Assembly: GCA_021163645.1 (NCBI GenBank)
Contig: JAGGTN010000017.1
Span: forward strand, 1 to 39,428
Source of the DNA: Microcaldota archaeon
GTDB lineage: Archaea; Micrarchaeota; Micrarchaeia; Anstonellales; JAGGTN01
Direction: 5' to 3'
DNA: 39,428 nt
Shown: piece by piece, positions 8,597 through 16,628 of the stretch
How positions within the stretch are numbered: the first letter of the stretch is position 1
Layout of the letters: each line of letters begins with the position of its first letter
Notes under the pieces: model-generated
What the model saw: only the letters and a program-made list of their open reading frames with translations
Told to the model about the DNA's origin: nothing
Databases searched by the model: none
Translations under genes and position numbers: made by a program

Positions 8597-9214
8597 ATGG
8601 TTCAAATTATATTTATGACAACGTTCATGTTTGAGATGATGGGGGCTGTTTATAATAAATCTGACCTTTTCGGTATAACCAAGGAAACGTTAAAAGAATG
8701 CAGACATAACATTGATGATAAACTCCTGAAAAAGACGTATGACGAATTCGTAAATGGGAACATTGATGAAAACTATTTTTGGAAAAAATTAAGTATGGAC
8801 AATTATATGATGCCACGTAAATTGATTTTAGAAAAGATTGAAAACTCATTGAATAATGATTTTCTTGAAGTACTCCCTTCTCTTTCAGGAAATCGAATAG
8901 TAATTAAAGGAGATATTCCTCAAGAATGGGGAGAACATATCCTAGAATCTACAACAGTATCCTCGATGATACAATCGTATGTATTCTCAGGTAGTCTTGG
9001 CAAGAATGTTAATGATTCTGAATTCATCAAAACATTAATAAACAAGCTAGGTAGTTTGATATGCATCGAAACAAACAAAGAAAATTATATAAAATTAAGA
9101 GATGCAGGGGCAGATGTGATATTACTAGTAAGGGAACCAACTACGATTGATGGGTTAAATCCAGAGATAACAATAAGCAACCTTAGGCAGATAGAAGAGA
9201 TTTTTAGGACATAG
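8597..9214 (+). CDS. HAD-like fold protein, catalytic motif degenerate (paralogue 1)
   Basis: This 205-aa protein shows the skeleton of a small HAD-superfamily phosphatase. A helical cap segment has TYDEFVNGNIDENYFWKKL, like the FWRxL cap element of HAD subfamily I. The middle motif VFSGSLGKNVNDSEFIKTLI resembles the motif III region (SxxxGxxKPDxxIF), and the end NYIKLRDAGADVILL resembles motif IV's NxxxAxxAGxxxI. The expected nucleophile motif DxDGT reads FEMMGAVYN, with no Asp pair, and the motif IV acidic pair is ICIETNKEN. It is therefore probably not a phosphatase; a binding or regulatory role is an inference. The neighbour at 9253 is a diverged paralogue. A palindrome lies just upstream, and the start is probably leaderless. 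Confidence 0.6.
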   Translation: MVQIIFMTTFMFEMMGAVYNKSDLFGITKETLKECRHNIDDKLLKKTYDEFVNGNIDENYFWKKLSMDNYMMPRKLILEKIENSLNNDFLEVLPSLSGNRIVIKGDIPQEWGEHILESTTVSSMIQSYVFSGSLGKNVNDSEFIKTLINKLGSLICIETNKENYIKLRDAGADVILLVREPTTIDGLNPEITISNLRQIEEIFRT

Positions 9215-9252
9215 GAGATAAATAGGTTATTAATACGAAAGCGGGTGGAAAT

Positions 9253-9918
9253 ATGGAAGATGAGGAGAATGATAAGGATAAGCAAGAAACCATAGATAAA
9301 TATGAATATGATTCTGTAATCATCATGAATCTTGAGGTCATTAACAAACAAGAACCATCAAAAATGATAAAACAAATACTGACTAATTTTGGAGAGATAA
9401 TTAACTTTGACATGACAGATATATATAAAGATTTTATCAAGGGCAGGATAAATGAAACACGATTCTGGAGGCTGTTGGATATTAAGAATTATTCCAATAT
9501 TAAGGAATTCATAATAAGAGAACTTGATGACCAATTAGAAAATAAATATAATATATTAACTGAATTGACGCGAATTTTTAAGATAAACATAATCCATGAA
9601 TTTCCAAAAGAATGGTTTGATGAGATATCAGAAAAAAATAATATTACTGGTATATCATTAAAGGATATCAACGAAGAGCCTTACTCAAAAGGATTCTATA
9701 ATCAAATCATAGAAAATATAAGAACCAATACAGGAATAGAAGATAAGATATTATTAATAGACAATGATATCTCGCGTATGAAAAACACTGATAGTCTTAA
9801 AATAAAAACATGTTTGATCCTCAACAAGCCGCTCGTAAAACCTGATTGGTATCCAAACATACTGGCCCCTGATTTTTCAAGCCTTACCAATATTAAAAAA
9901 GCCATTCAATATTTTTAA
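9253..9918 (+). CDS. HAD-like fold protein, catalytic motif degenerate (paralogue 2)
   Basis: This 221-aa protein is arranged like its upstream neighbour. After an acidic lead (MEDEENDKDKQ), the strand DSVIIMNLEVINKQE takes the place of the HAD nucleophile strand but lacks DxD. The cap segment IYKDFIKGRINETRFWRLL aligns with YDEFVNGNIDENYFWKKL of the first protein. The end has ILLIDNDISRMKNTDSLKIK, close to the HAD motif IV form DDxxxNxxxAxxxG, with its acidic residues partly kept. Start ATG at 9253 follows GGGTGGAAAT. The two genes are 38 nt apart and probably co-transcribed. No specific family is recognised, and the pair may act as a heterodimer. Confidence 0.6.
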   Translation: MEDEENDKDKQETIDKYEYDSVIIMNLEVINKQEPSKMIKQILTNFGEIINFDMTDIYKDFIKGRINETRFWRLLDIKNYSNIKEFIIRELDDQLENKYNILTELTRIFKINIIHEFPKEWFDEISEKNNITGISLKDINEEPYSKGFYNQIIENIRTNTGIEDKILLIDNDISRMKNTDSLKIKTCLILNKPLVKPDWYPNILAPDFSSLTNIKKAIQYF

Positions 9919-10047
9919 ATTTTTATCATTTCTATTGTTTGTTGGCTTTTCTGTTAAGTTTGATATAAATAAGATATAACACAGGAAACTTACAAAAAGA
10001 AAATTTTACAAAGAAAAACTTTACAAAATAAAAAAAGAGATGTCAAT

Positions 10048-11127
10048 ATGGTATTAGTATATAAGATAAAAAAAATGAATGCTCAAGAATTGAAACACAT
10101 CATCCCAATAGATTACTCATATAAACCAGAAACAAATAAAAATTATGTTTATTTTGCAGTAGATAAAAAACAAGATTACATAAAAATATTAAAAGACATT
10201 AAAAAGAAGATGCAAATACAACAAAAAGATGTCATTACCCTTGCAGATAAAAAACTTAAAAAAATAGAAAAGAAGCCACATAGCATAAAGGAGATACTTA
10301 AAAACAAAGGTATCAATATAGACATTTCATCTTTTGAGGTAATAAAAGACATAGCAATAATTGATATTCCGAAAAAGCTCAATATTAAAAAGGAAACAAT
10401 GAATGAAATTGCTGATGCAATCATGAGAGTTCACCCTCATGTTAAAACTGTCTTACGCAAGGCAAGTGCGATGGAAGGAGAATGGAGGGTAAGAAGATTA
10501 GAACTGATAAAAGGAGAGGAGAAAACAATTACAACATACATTGAAAACGGATGTAGATTTAAGGTAGACCTTTCAAAGATGTATTATTCAACACGGCTAT
10601 CTCCAGAACGCATGCGGATTGCCAAACTTGTTCAAGAATCCAAAAAGAACGAACAGATACTAATTCCATTTGCGGGATATGGGCCTTTTGCCATAACGAT
10701 AGCTAAATACAACCCATCATGTAGAATTGCTGGAATTGAAATAAATCCATATGCTGTAGAATATTTTAAAGAAAACATCAGACTAAACAAACTTGAAAAT
10801 ATCGATGTATACGAAGGTGATGCGCGGGCAATAGTTAAAACCAAATTTAATAGTTGGGCGGACAGGATAATCATGCCTCTCCCAAAAAATACAATTGATT
10901 ACCTATCGGATATAATCATAGGAGCAAAGGGTGAATCTATCATTCACGTATACGCATTCTCAGATAGAGAGAGGATGTTTAAAGACGTTGAAGAAAAACT
11001 AGATAAAAAGATAGGAAAGGAATATGATTATCAAATCATCAATAAAAGAATAGTAAGACCTTATTCTCCATTTGTATCTCAAGTTGTTATGGATATTAAA
11101 ATAAGACGAAAAAATAGGCAACTTTAA
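10048..11127 (+). CDS. trm5: tRNA (guanine37-N1)-methyltransferase Trm5
   Basis: This 359-aa protein is a Trm5 enzyme, which uses S-adenosylmethionine to make m1G37 next to the anticodon and so prevents frameshifting. The N-terminal region (about 1-130) is the divergent D1-type domain. The linker has AIMRVHPHVKTVLRKASAMEGEWRVR. The Rossmann domain begins FKVDLSKMYYSTRLSPERMR, followed by the SAM-binding FAGYGPFAI, then AGIEINPYAVEYFKENI, and the catalytic-loop region ADRIIMPLPKNT (usually NLP in the family). Both intron-containing tRNAs of this window carry a purine at 37, and tRNA-Arg(UCG) has G37, a possible substrate. The upstream spacer contains A-rich TTTACAAA repeats. Confidence 0.9.
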   Translation: MVLVYKIKKMNAQELKHIIPIDYSYKPETNKNYVYFAVDKKQDYIKILKDIKKKMQIQQKDVITLADKKLKKIEKKPHSIKEILKNKGINIDISSFEVIKDIAIIDIPKKLNIKKETMNEIADAIMRVHPHVKTVLRKASAMEGEWRVRRLELIKGEEKTITTYIENGCRFKVDLSKMYYSTRLSPERMRIAKLVQESKKNEQILIPFAGYGPFAITIAKYNPSCRIAGIEINPYAVEYFKENIRLNKLENIDVYEGDARAIVKTKFNSWADRIIMPLPKNTIDYLSDIIIGAKGESIIHVYAFSDRERMFKDVEEKLDKKIGKEYDYQIINKRIVRPYSPFVSQVVMDIKIRRKNRQL

Positions 11128-11269
11128 CCCTTGTACTATCATTATTGGTAAAAATTTTTAATTGTAAACAAACAAAGAAGAATACAAAAGGATTATAAAC
11201 ATGATTATACATAAAATAATAACATTAAGTAAAATCAGAAACGTGAATTTAAATTTAGGAGCATATTAC

Positions 11270-11308
11270 ATGAACCTGCGGTTCATGGCTATCCAGAAAA
11301 ACTGGATA
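11270..11308 (+). other. Two adjacent perfect hairpins upstream of orphan gene
   Basis: ATGAACC-TGC-GGTTCAT (11270-11286) is followed three bases later by TATCCAG-AAAAA-CTGGATA (11290-11308). Both are perfect 7-bp stems with short loops in otherwise AT-rich DNA, 54 nt before the ATG of the gene at 11363. They may fold in its 5' leader, or be a small RNA or the 3' end of the trm5 transcript. No T-run follows, so an archaeal terminator is less likely. The rest of 11128-11362 shows nothing recognisable. Confidence 0.55.
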
Positions 11309-11362
11309 TTACATGGTTTATACTTTATACTCAATCAAGAGATATAACAATATGGTGATTTT

Positions 11363-11923
11363 ATGAATAAGGGATTGAAAAGCATATTTACTAAAAAGGA
11401 TATGGAATTGCCTTTTAACAAGAGCAGAAAAAGAAGGTTCAATGACTTTATTAAAATACCTCTTCTGATAGGCATGCTAGGTTATACAATAATGACGTCT
11501 ACTAACTGCGCTGGAAAACTTGAATATAGAAGGAATGATATTATTGAAAAAAAGAAGGTTGGATACATCAAAAATAATGATTTCAGAATGTTCTTCAAAA
11601 ATTTCCTTAAGCTAGCACGCAAACAACATCATGCTAAAAAGGTATGGGTACTGATTCAAGATAAAACTGACCTTAATAAATTAAGAACAGATCTCTATTA
11701 CGCACTTAAAAAAGAAAACTACAAAATCACAGATTATGATGAGATTGATGGCATGTCAATATTAAACATAAAAAGAGAAGGAAAAGAGTACAGTTTAAAG
11801 ATAATATTTGGTAAATCATATAAATACATTTACTATGGTAGTATTGGGCAAGGATCAATAATATCACAACCAATAATTGGGTATAAATGTGCAGTGATCA
11901 AAGCTGAAATAAACGAAAAATAA
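11363..11923 (+). CDS. Hypothetical protein with one membrane anchor
   Basis: This 186-aa protein is of unrecognised family. The first 30 residues are strongly basic (KSRKRRFNDFIK). A hydrophobic stretch follows (about 31-48, IPLLIGMLGYTIMTSTNC) that ends in a cysteine, reminiscent of but not matching a lipobox, because Asn precedes Cys. The rest (about 60-186) is a soluble alpha/beta-looking domain rich in Lys and Tyr. ATG 11363 follows GGTGATTTT, a clear ribosome binding site. It converges with mutS, whose stop lies only 9 nt away. Function unknown. Confidence 0.7.
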   Translation: MNKGLKSIFTKKDMELPFNKSRKRRFNDFIKIPLLIGMLGYTIMTSTNCAGKLEYRRNDIIEKKKVGYIKNNDFRMFFKNFLKLARKQHHAKKVWVLIQDKTDLNKLRTDLYYALKKENYKITDYDEIDGMSILNIKREGKEYSLKIIFGKSYKYIYYGSIGQGSIISQPIIGYKCAVIKAEINEK

Positions 11924-11932
11924 CAATAAAAA

Positions 11933-14602
11933 TCAATCATCAAACATGAACAAGGTCGTTTGTCCGCTATACTTCTTTTTCTTTTCTTCTTCTGGATCTC
12001 TTGTTTCTAATTTGATATTAAAATTCTGTTTGAGTTCTTTGTCTTCTCTCTCAAGCAATGTCAGGGGTATTTGATTGAGAGCTTCTTTATGCACGTTATC
12101 ATTTTGCTCTAGAATATTAGCTATCTCCATCGAACGAATGATTACATCTCTCGGTATCCCAGCGAGCTTAGCAACATGAATACCATAACTCTTATCTGTC
12201 CCGCCCCTTACAAGCTTATGTAAAAATACTACATCGGCACCAGAATCCTCAACAGCAACATTATAATTAACTATATTATCATATTTTAAAGATAATAAAT
12301 TTAATAGATGATAATGCGTTGCAAACATGGTTTTACACCTTATTTTGGTAGATAGATATTCTGAAATCGCCCACGCCAACGCCATGCCATCATAAGTTGA
12401 TGTGCCCCTTCCAATTTCATCAAGAATAACCAGTGACCGTTCTGTTGCATTATTGAGGATGTTAGCCGTTTCTACCATTTCCATCATAAATGTTGATTGG
12501 CCTCTCGTTATATCATCCCTTGCCCCAACACGTGTGAATATTCTATCAGTAATTCCTATTATAGCTTTTTCAGCAGGGACGAAACTACCCATGTGAGCCA
12601 TCAGAGTTATCAAAGCAATCTGCCGAAGAATAGTTGATTTGCCAGCCATGTTGGGACCGGTAACAATCGCCACCAATTCTTTGTTATTAAGATGAATATC
12701 ATTAGGAATAAACGCATCCACCATTCGTTCAACAACTGGATGTCTTCCTTTATAGATATCAATAATGTTCTCCTCTGTTATAACAGGCCGTGTATAACCA
12801 TACAATCTAGATACATAAGATAATGATTGATATGTATCAAATTCACCTAACCATAAACTCAATCTTTTTATCACATCACTATATTCTGAGATTTCATCTA
12901 ATATTTTCATAAAGAGATTATACTCTACAGATTTTATCCGTTCTTCTGCATTAAATACCATTGCTTCCTTTTCTTTGAGTTCAGGAGTTATGAACCTTTC
13001 ACTGTTTAACTGCGTCTGCCTACGGATATAGTAATCTGGAATTTTGATTTTACTAAGCTGTGATTTTGATATTTCAATATAATATCCAATTATTTTATTA
13101 TAGCCTACTTTGAGCTTTGACAGACCTAATTTTTGACGCTCTTCTTGCTCAAGTTTAGACAACCATGACTTTGTATTATGAATTACCTCTCTCAATTCAT
13201 CAAGTTCCTTACTATAACCTGACTTGATTACATTGCCATCACGAACAAAGGATGGAGGATCATCATTAATACCCTCATCAATTATCCTTTCTATCTTATC
13301 CAATATTTTAGTATCAATGTTTTCTGGGCCTAATAATCTTCTTGGTAATCTGTATTTCCTTGATAACGTATCAGACAAATCCTTTTGACTTCGCTTCTGC
13401 ATTGTTATCGTCAATATTTTGATAAGTGATTTAAAATTCACTAACGAATCTCTAAGAGCAATGAGATCACGTGGTGAAGCAGTACTTAAGCTTATTCGCG
13501 TCGCTATTCGCTCCAAATCATAAAATCCTTTCATAGATTCTCGAATCTTGTCAAGAAGTATCGGATCTCCTACCAATGATTCTACACAATCTAATCTTTC
13601 CTCAATCTTATTGATGTTCTTAATAGGTGATAAAACCCATTTCCTAATCATCCTAGAACCCATAGGGGTTATAGTTTCATCTATCACTGATAAGAGCGTT
13701 CCATGTTTAGATCCATCTATTTGATTCTTCACCAAATCAAGATTCCTCTGAGTTATAGCATCAACTATCATATCGTTCCCTGGAGAATAATATGAAATCT
13801 TATTGAGATGTTTAATCGGTTTGCCAAGAAGGGTATACTCCATATAAGATAACAACCCCCCAATCGCACTCAACGCTAATGGTTTATCTCCTATTCCAAA
13901 CGCAGCAGGATTATCTACATTGAGATGTTTTTTAATAAGATATTTTGCATTTTCAACATCAAATTTGTAACTTTCAATATAGGTTGGTTTTATACCATAC
14001 TCATCTATCAGCTTCTTTCTCAATTTCTCCCTCAATCCATCACCATTTGATTTATCATCTGGGAGAAGTAGTTCCCTAGGTGAAAATCGTTCTATCTCAG
14101 TATCGACATCATTAAGACTGTCAAGCTCTGTCGCATATAACTCACCTGTTGAAAAATCAGAGATTCCTATACCATATACATGATTATCTCCCTTCTCCTT
14201 TGACGGTCCTACGATGGATAAGATATAATTGTTATTCTTACTAAGGAAATTTGACTCAAAAAGAGTTCCTGGTGTAACTACCCTAACAACACCTCTTTTA
14301 ACCAATCCCTTAGCTTTCTTCGGATCCTCAAGCTGTTCACAGATAGCAACCTTATATCCCTTTACGATAAGCTTGCTTAGGTATGTATCCAAAGCACGAT
14401 ATGGTATCCCAGCAAGAGGTGCTTTCTTATCCCCTTTCCCACGAGACGTTAGCACTATTTGAAGCTCTCTTGAAACTATCTTCGCATCATCGTAAAACGT
14501 CTCATAAAAATCTCCCATCCTGAACAAAACTAAGCAGTCAGGGAATTTATTCTTAACATCCCAATACTGCCTCATGCCAGGAGTAAAATTAGAACTAACC
14601 AT
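11933..14602 (-). CDS. mutS: DNA mismatch repair protein MutS (MutS1 type)
   Basis: This 889-aa protein is full-length MutS1. The mismatch-reading Phe-x-Glu is present at residues 32-34 within FRMGDFYETF, followed by the connector and lever domains (FIPNDIHL just before the ATPase). The ABC-type ATPase has Walker A GPNMAGKST, signature RGQSTFMMEM, Walker B LVILDEIGRGTSTYDG and the switch FATHYHLL. The C-terminus ends with a hydrophobic tail (QTTLFMFDD). MutS recognises base mismatches and recruits MutL. MutS1 is patchy in archaea and often seen as acquired from bacteria. No mutL is in this window. Its base composition does not obviously differ from its neighbours. Confidence 0.97.
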   Translation of the reverse strand: MVSSNFTPGMRQYWDVKNKFPDCLVLFRMGDFYETFYDDAKIVSRELQIVLTSRGKGDKKAPLAGIPYRALDTYLSKLIVKGYKVAICEQLEDPKKAKGLVKRGVVRVVTPGTLFESNFLSKNNNYILSIVGPSKEKGDNHVYGIGISDFSTGELYATELDSLNDVDTEIERFSPRELLLPDDKSNGDGLREKLRKKLIDEYGIKPTYIESYKFDVENAKYLIKKHLNVDNPAAFGIGDKPLALSAIGGLLSYMEYTLLGKPIKHLNKISYYSPGNDMIVDAITQRNLDLVKNQIDGSKHGTLLSVIDETITPMGSRMIRKWVLSPIKNINKIEERLDCVESLVGDPILLDKIRESMKGFYDLERIATRISLSTASPRDLIALRDSLVNFKSLIKILTITMQKRSQKDLSDTLSRKYRLPRRLLGPENIDTKILDKIERIIDEGINDDPPSFVRDGNVIKSGYSKELDELREVIHNTKSWLSKLEQEERQKLGLSKLKVGYNKIIGYYIEISKSQLSKIKIPDYYIRRQTQLNSERFITPELKEKEAMVFNAEERIKSVEYNLFMKILDEISEYSDVIKRLSLWLGEFDTYQSLSYVSRLYGYTRPVITEENIIDIYKGRHPVVERMVDAFIPNDIHLNNKELVAIVTGPNMAGKSTILRQIALITLMAHMGSFVPAEKAIIGITDRIFTRVGARDDITRGQSTFMMEMVETANILNNATERSLVILDEIGRGTSTYDGMALAWAISEYLSTKIRCKTMFATHYHLLNLLSLKYDNIVNYNVAVEDSGADVVFLHKLVRGGTDKSYGIHVAKLAGIPRDVIIRSMEIANILEQNDNVHKEALNQIPLTLLEREDKELKQNFNIKLETRDPEEEKKKKYSGQTTLFMFDD

Positions 14603-14726
14603 AAGTTAGATTATATATAAAATGGCTTAAAAAGGTTGCTAAATCATAGCAATTAGAGTAAGTGTTTAAAATTTTCCTATTATCCTTATTTTTCATTATG
14701 CAAAGCAAAAACCATTTGTATCCAGT

Positions 14727-14955
14727 CAGATTGGCTTATATTGGTTTTTATTGGGTTGGTTCTTTTTTTGTTTTGTTTGGTTTGGTTGATTGGTTGGACT
14801 TGGATTGGATTGATTTGGTTTGGGGCTTGGTGATTTGTTTGTTGGGTTTGTTTAGTTTTTGTTTGGGTTCTTTTTTGGGTTGGGTCGGAATTGGGTTGGA
14901 TTGGTTTGGTTTTGTTTGGTTTGGGGTTTGATTGGGTTGGTGATTGGATTTGCCA
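14727..14955. repeat. G/T-rich low-complexity tract T1 (C/A on minus strand)
   Basis: This part of the 480-nt spacer between mutS and srp54 is nearly free of C and A on the plus strand and built from TTGG, GGTT and GATT words. Positions 14782-14822 are a perfect 41-nt inverted copy of 23358-23398 in tract T3. Positions 14731-14761 are a perfect 31-nt direct copy of 35499-35529 in tract T5. The track ORFs at 14662-14931 (+) and 14748-15005 (-) translate to Trp/Leu/Gly and Gln/Pro/Asn runs and are rejected as genes. The rest of the spacer holds nothing recognisable. Confidence 0.85.
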
Positions 14956-15082
14956 TCATAAAATTGGCGAATAAATGAGAAGGGTTTTACGCGTTGTTCC
15001 AACACCTTAAAATCATAAAAATCAGTTGAATTAAATATAAAAAATTTAAATGTTTACTATATATATCGCGCTCGCATAGATT

Positions 15083-16402
15083 TCACATCGGTGGTATCTT
15101 AAACTTACCTGATTTCAACATCTTCTGGATATTACCGCGCATACTACGATTCCTTTTCATCATATTCAACATCTTCCTCATCTTTTCAAATTCCCTTATC
15201 ATAGATTTCACGTTTTCTGGTGGGACCCCTGAGCCTTTTGCTATTCGCTCTATACGGGTACGTGAATGCTTAATAAGATTGACATCTTTTTTCTCATCAG
15301 GAGTCATTGAGTTTATCATCGCCTCATACCTTTTGAGTTTGAGCTCGCTCTGATCCATCAATTCTTTCGGCACATCAGGCGCGCCAAACATTCCCATAAC
15401 TTTCTTAAGTGGACCCATCTTCTTAGCTGCTTTTAGTTGCTGATAAAACGTTTCAAAATTAAGCTCTTCTATGGATTCTGGTTTTATTTGCTCTTCCTCA
15501 GCAATCTTCTTTGCTTTTTCAAGCAGTGATTCAAAATCAGGGATACCCAACAACCTACCAACGAACTTTTTAGAATCATAAACCTCAATATCTCCTATTT
15601 TCTCACCATGACCTAGAAATGCAATATGCGCACCTGAATGTGCTACAGCACTTAACGCACCTCCTCCTTTTGCACTACCATCAATCTTAGTCACAATAAC
15701 CCCATTAATTCCAATAGCAGTATTAAATTGTTCTGCCTGTTTACCCGCCACCTGACCTATATCTGCACTAACTACAAGGAACTTTTTATCCGGCTTAAAC
15801 TCATCATTAATGATACGCAACTCCTCAACGAGCTTATCATCAAAAGCACTCCTCCCTGCAGAATCTAGAAGGATCACATCCTCCTTTGCATTCTTCAAAG
15901 CATATCGAACTATCGTTCTGACATCTGTTTCACCTTTAATACCATAGAAAGCGCAAGGGACCTGCTTTGATAATTGCTCCAGCTGTTCATAAGCAGCGGG
16001 TCTATCAACATCACATGCCACCAAAGCAGTGGTAAGCCCTTTTGACTTATAATAATAAGCCAACTTAGCTGCTGTCGTTGTTTTACCAGACCCATACAAA
16101 CCGCATAGGAGAATTTTCTGTTTTCTTAGTTCAGGTTTATAGGACTCACCAAGAAACTTTACAAGTTCATCATAAACAACCTTAAGGACATGCTCTCTCA
16201 TTGTTAAGCCTTTTAATAACCTTTCATCAAGAGCATTTTTCTCAATCTGTTTAGTCAATTCAAAAACCAATTTAACATTAACATCTGCAGATATTAAGAC
16301 ACGTTGGAGTTCTTTCACAACCTGTTTAACTACTCTTGCATCTACTATCGGTGCGCCTGAAATCCGCGCAAGAATATTTCTTAATCCCCTCCCTAAATCC
16401 AT
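15083..16402 (-). CDS. srp54: Signal recognition particle protein SRP54
   Basis: This 439-aa protein has the N, G and M domains of SRP54. The helical N domain covers residues about 1-90. The GTPase has GLYGSGKTTTAAKLA (G1), DSAGR (G3), TKIDGSAKGGG (G4) and GHGEKIGDIEVYD. The Met-rich M domain from about 300 (MGPLKKVMGMFG, then MRKMLNMMKRNRSMRGNIQK) binds 7S RNA and signal sequences. SRP54 targets nascent membrane and secreted proteins to FtsY. The start ATG 16402 follows GTGATTAA. G/T or C/A repeat tracts lie on both sides of the gene (T1 downstream, T2 upstream). Confidence 0.97.
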   Translation of the reverse strand: MDLGRGLRNILARISGAPIVDARVVKQVVKELQRVLISADVNVKLVFELTKQIEKNALDERLLKGLTMREHVLKVVYDELVKFLGESYKPELRKQKILLCGLYGSGKTTTAAKLAYYYKSKGLTTALVACDVDRPAAYEQLEQLSKQVPCAFYGIKGETDVRTIVRYALKNAKEDVILLDSAGRSAFDDKLVEELRIINDEFKPDKKFLVVSADIGQVAGKQAEQFNTAIGINGVIVTKIDGSAKGGGALSAVAHSGAHIAFLGHGEKIGDIEVYDSKKFVGRLLGIPDFESLLEKAKKIAEEEQIKPESIEELNFETFYQQLKAAKKMGPLKKVMGMFGAPDVPKELMDQSELKLKRYEAMINSMTPDEKKDVNLIKHSRTRIERIAKGSGVPPENVKSMIREFEKMRKMLNMMKRNRSMRGNIQKMLKSGKFKIPPM

Positions 16403-16428
16403 TTAATCACTCATTGTATCTAAATAAT

Positions 16429-16512
16429 TCATCAATCATTTCATCATCCATCACAAGCCAAACCAACCAAACCAAAGAAAAAAATTAATCAACCAGCAAA
16501 TTGCAAAACCAA
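16429..16512. repeat. Short C/A-rich tract T2 upstream of srp54
   Basis: Positions 16429-16447 (TCATCAATCATTTCATCAT) are identical to 23230-23248 at the edge of T3 and nearly the same at the edge of T4. They are followed by CCAAACCAACCAAACC-type DNA that grades into A-rich sequence. Read on the minus strand, the edge gives ATGATGAAATGATTGATGA about 27 nt upstream of the srp54 start. Confidence 0.7.
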
Positions 16513-16628
16513 CATCGCTTAATGGTCAATCCCACAAAAAACAAAAAAGTTACTTCAATCTGAATGTTGAGCATTATCAACCGATTTGATAACTATAATT
16601 TAAAAATCAAATTTTAAAAATCAATCGC

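Noticed and set aside
14662-15005. ORFs of 89 aa (+) and 85 aa (-) in tract T1
   Set aside because: Translations are Trp/Leu/Gly or Gln/Pro/Asn runs dictated by the two-letter DNA; no ribosome binding site or domain supports them.
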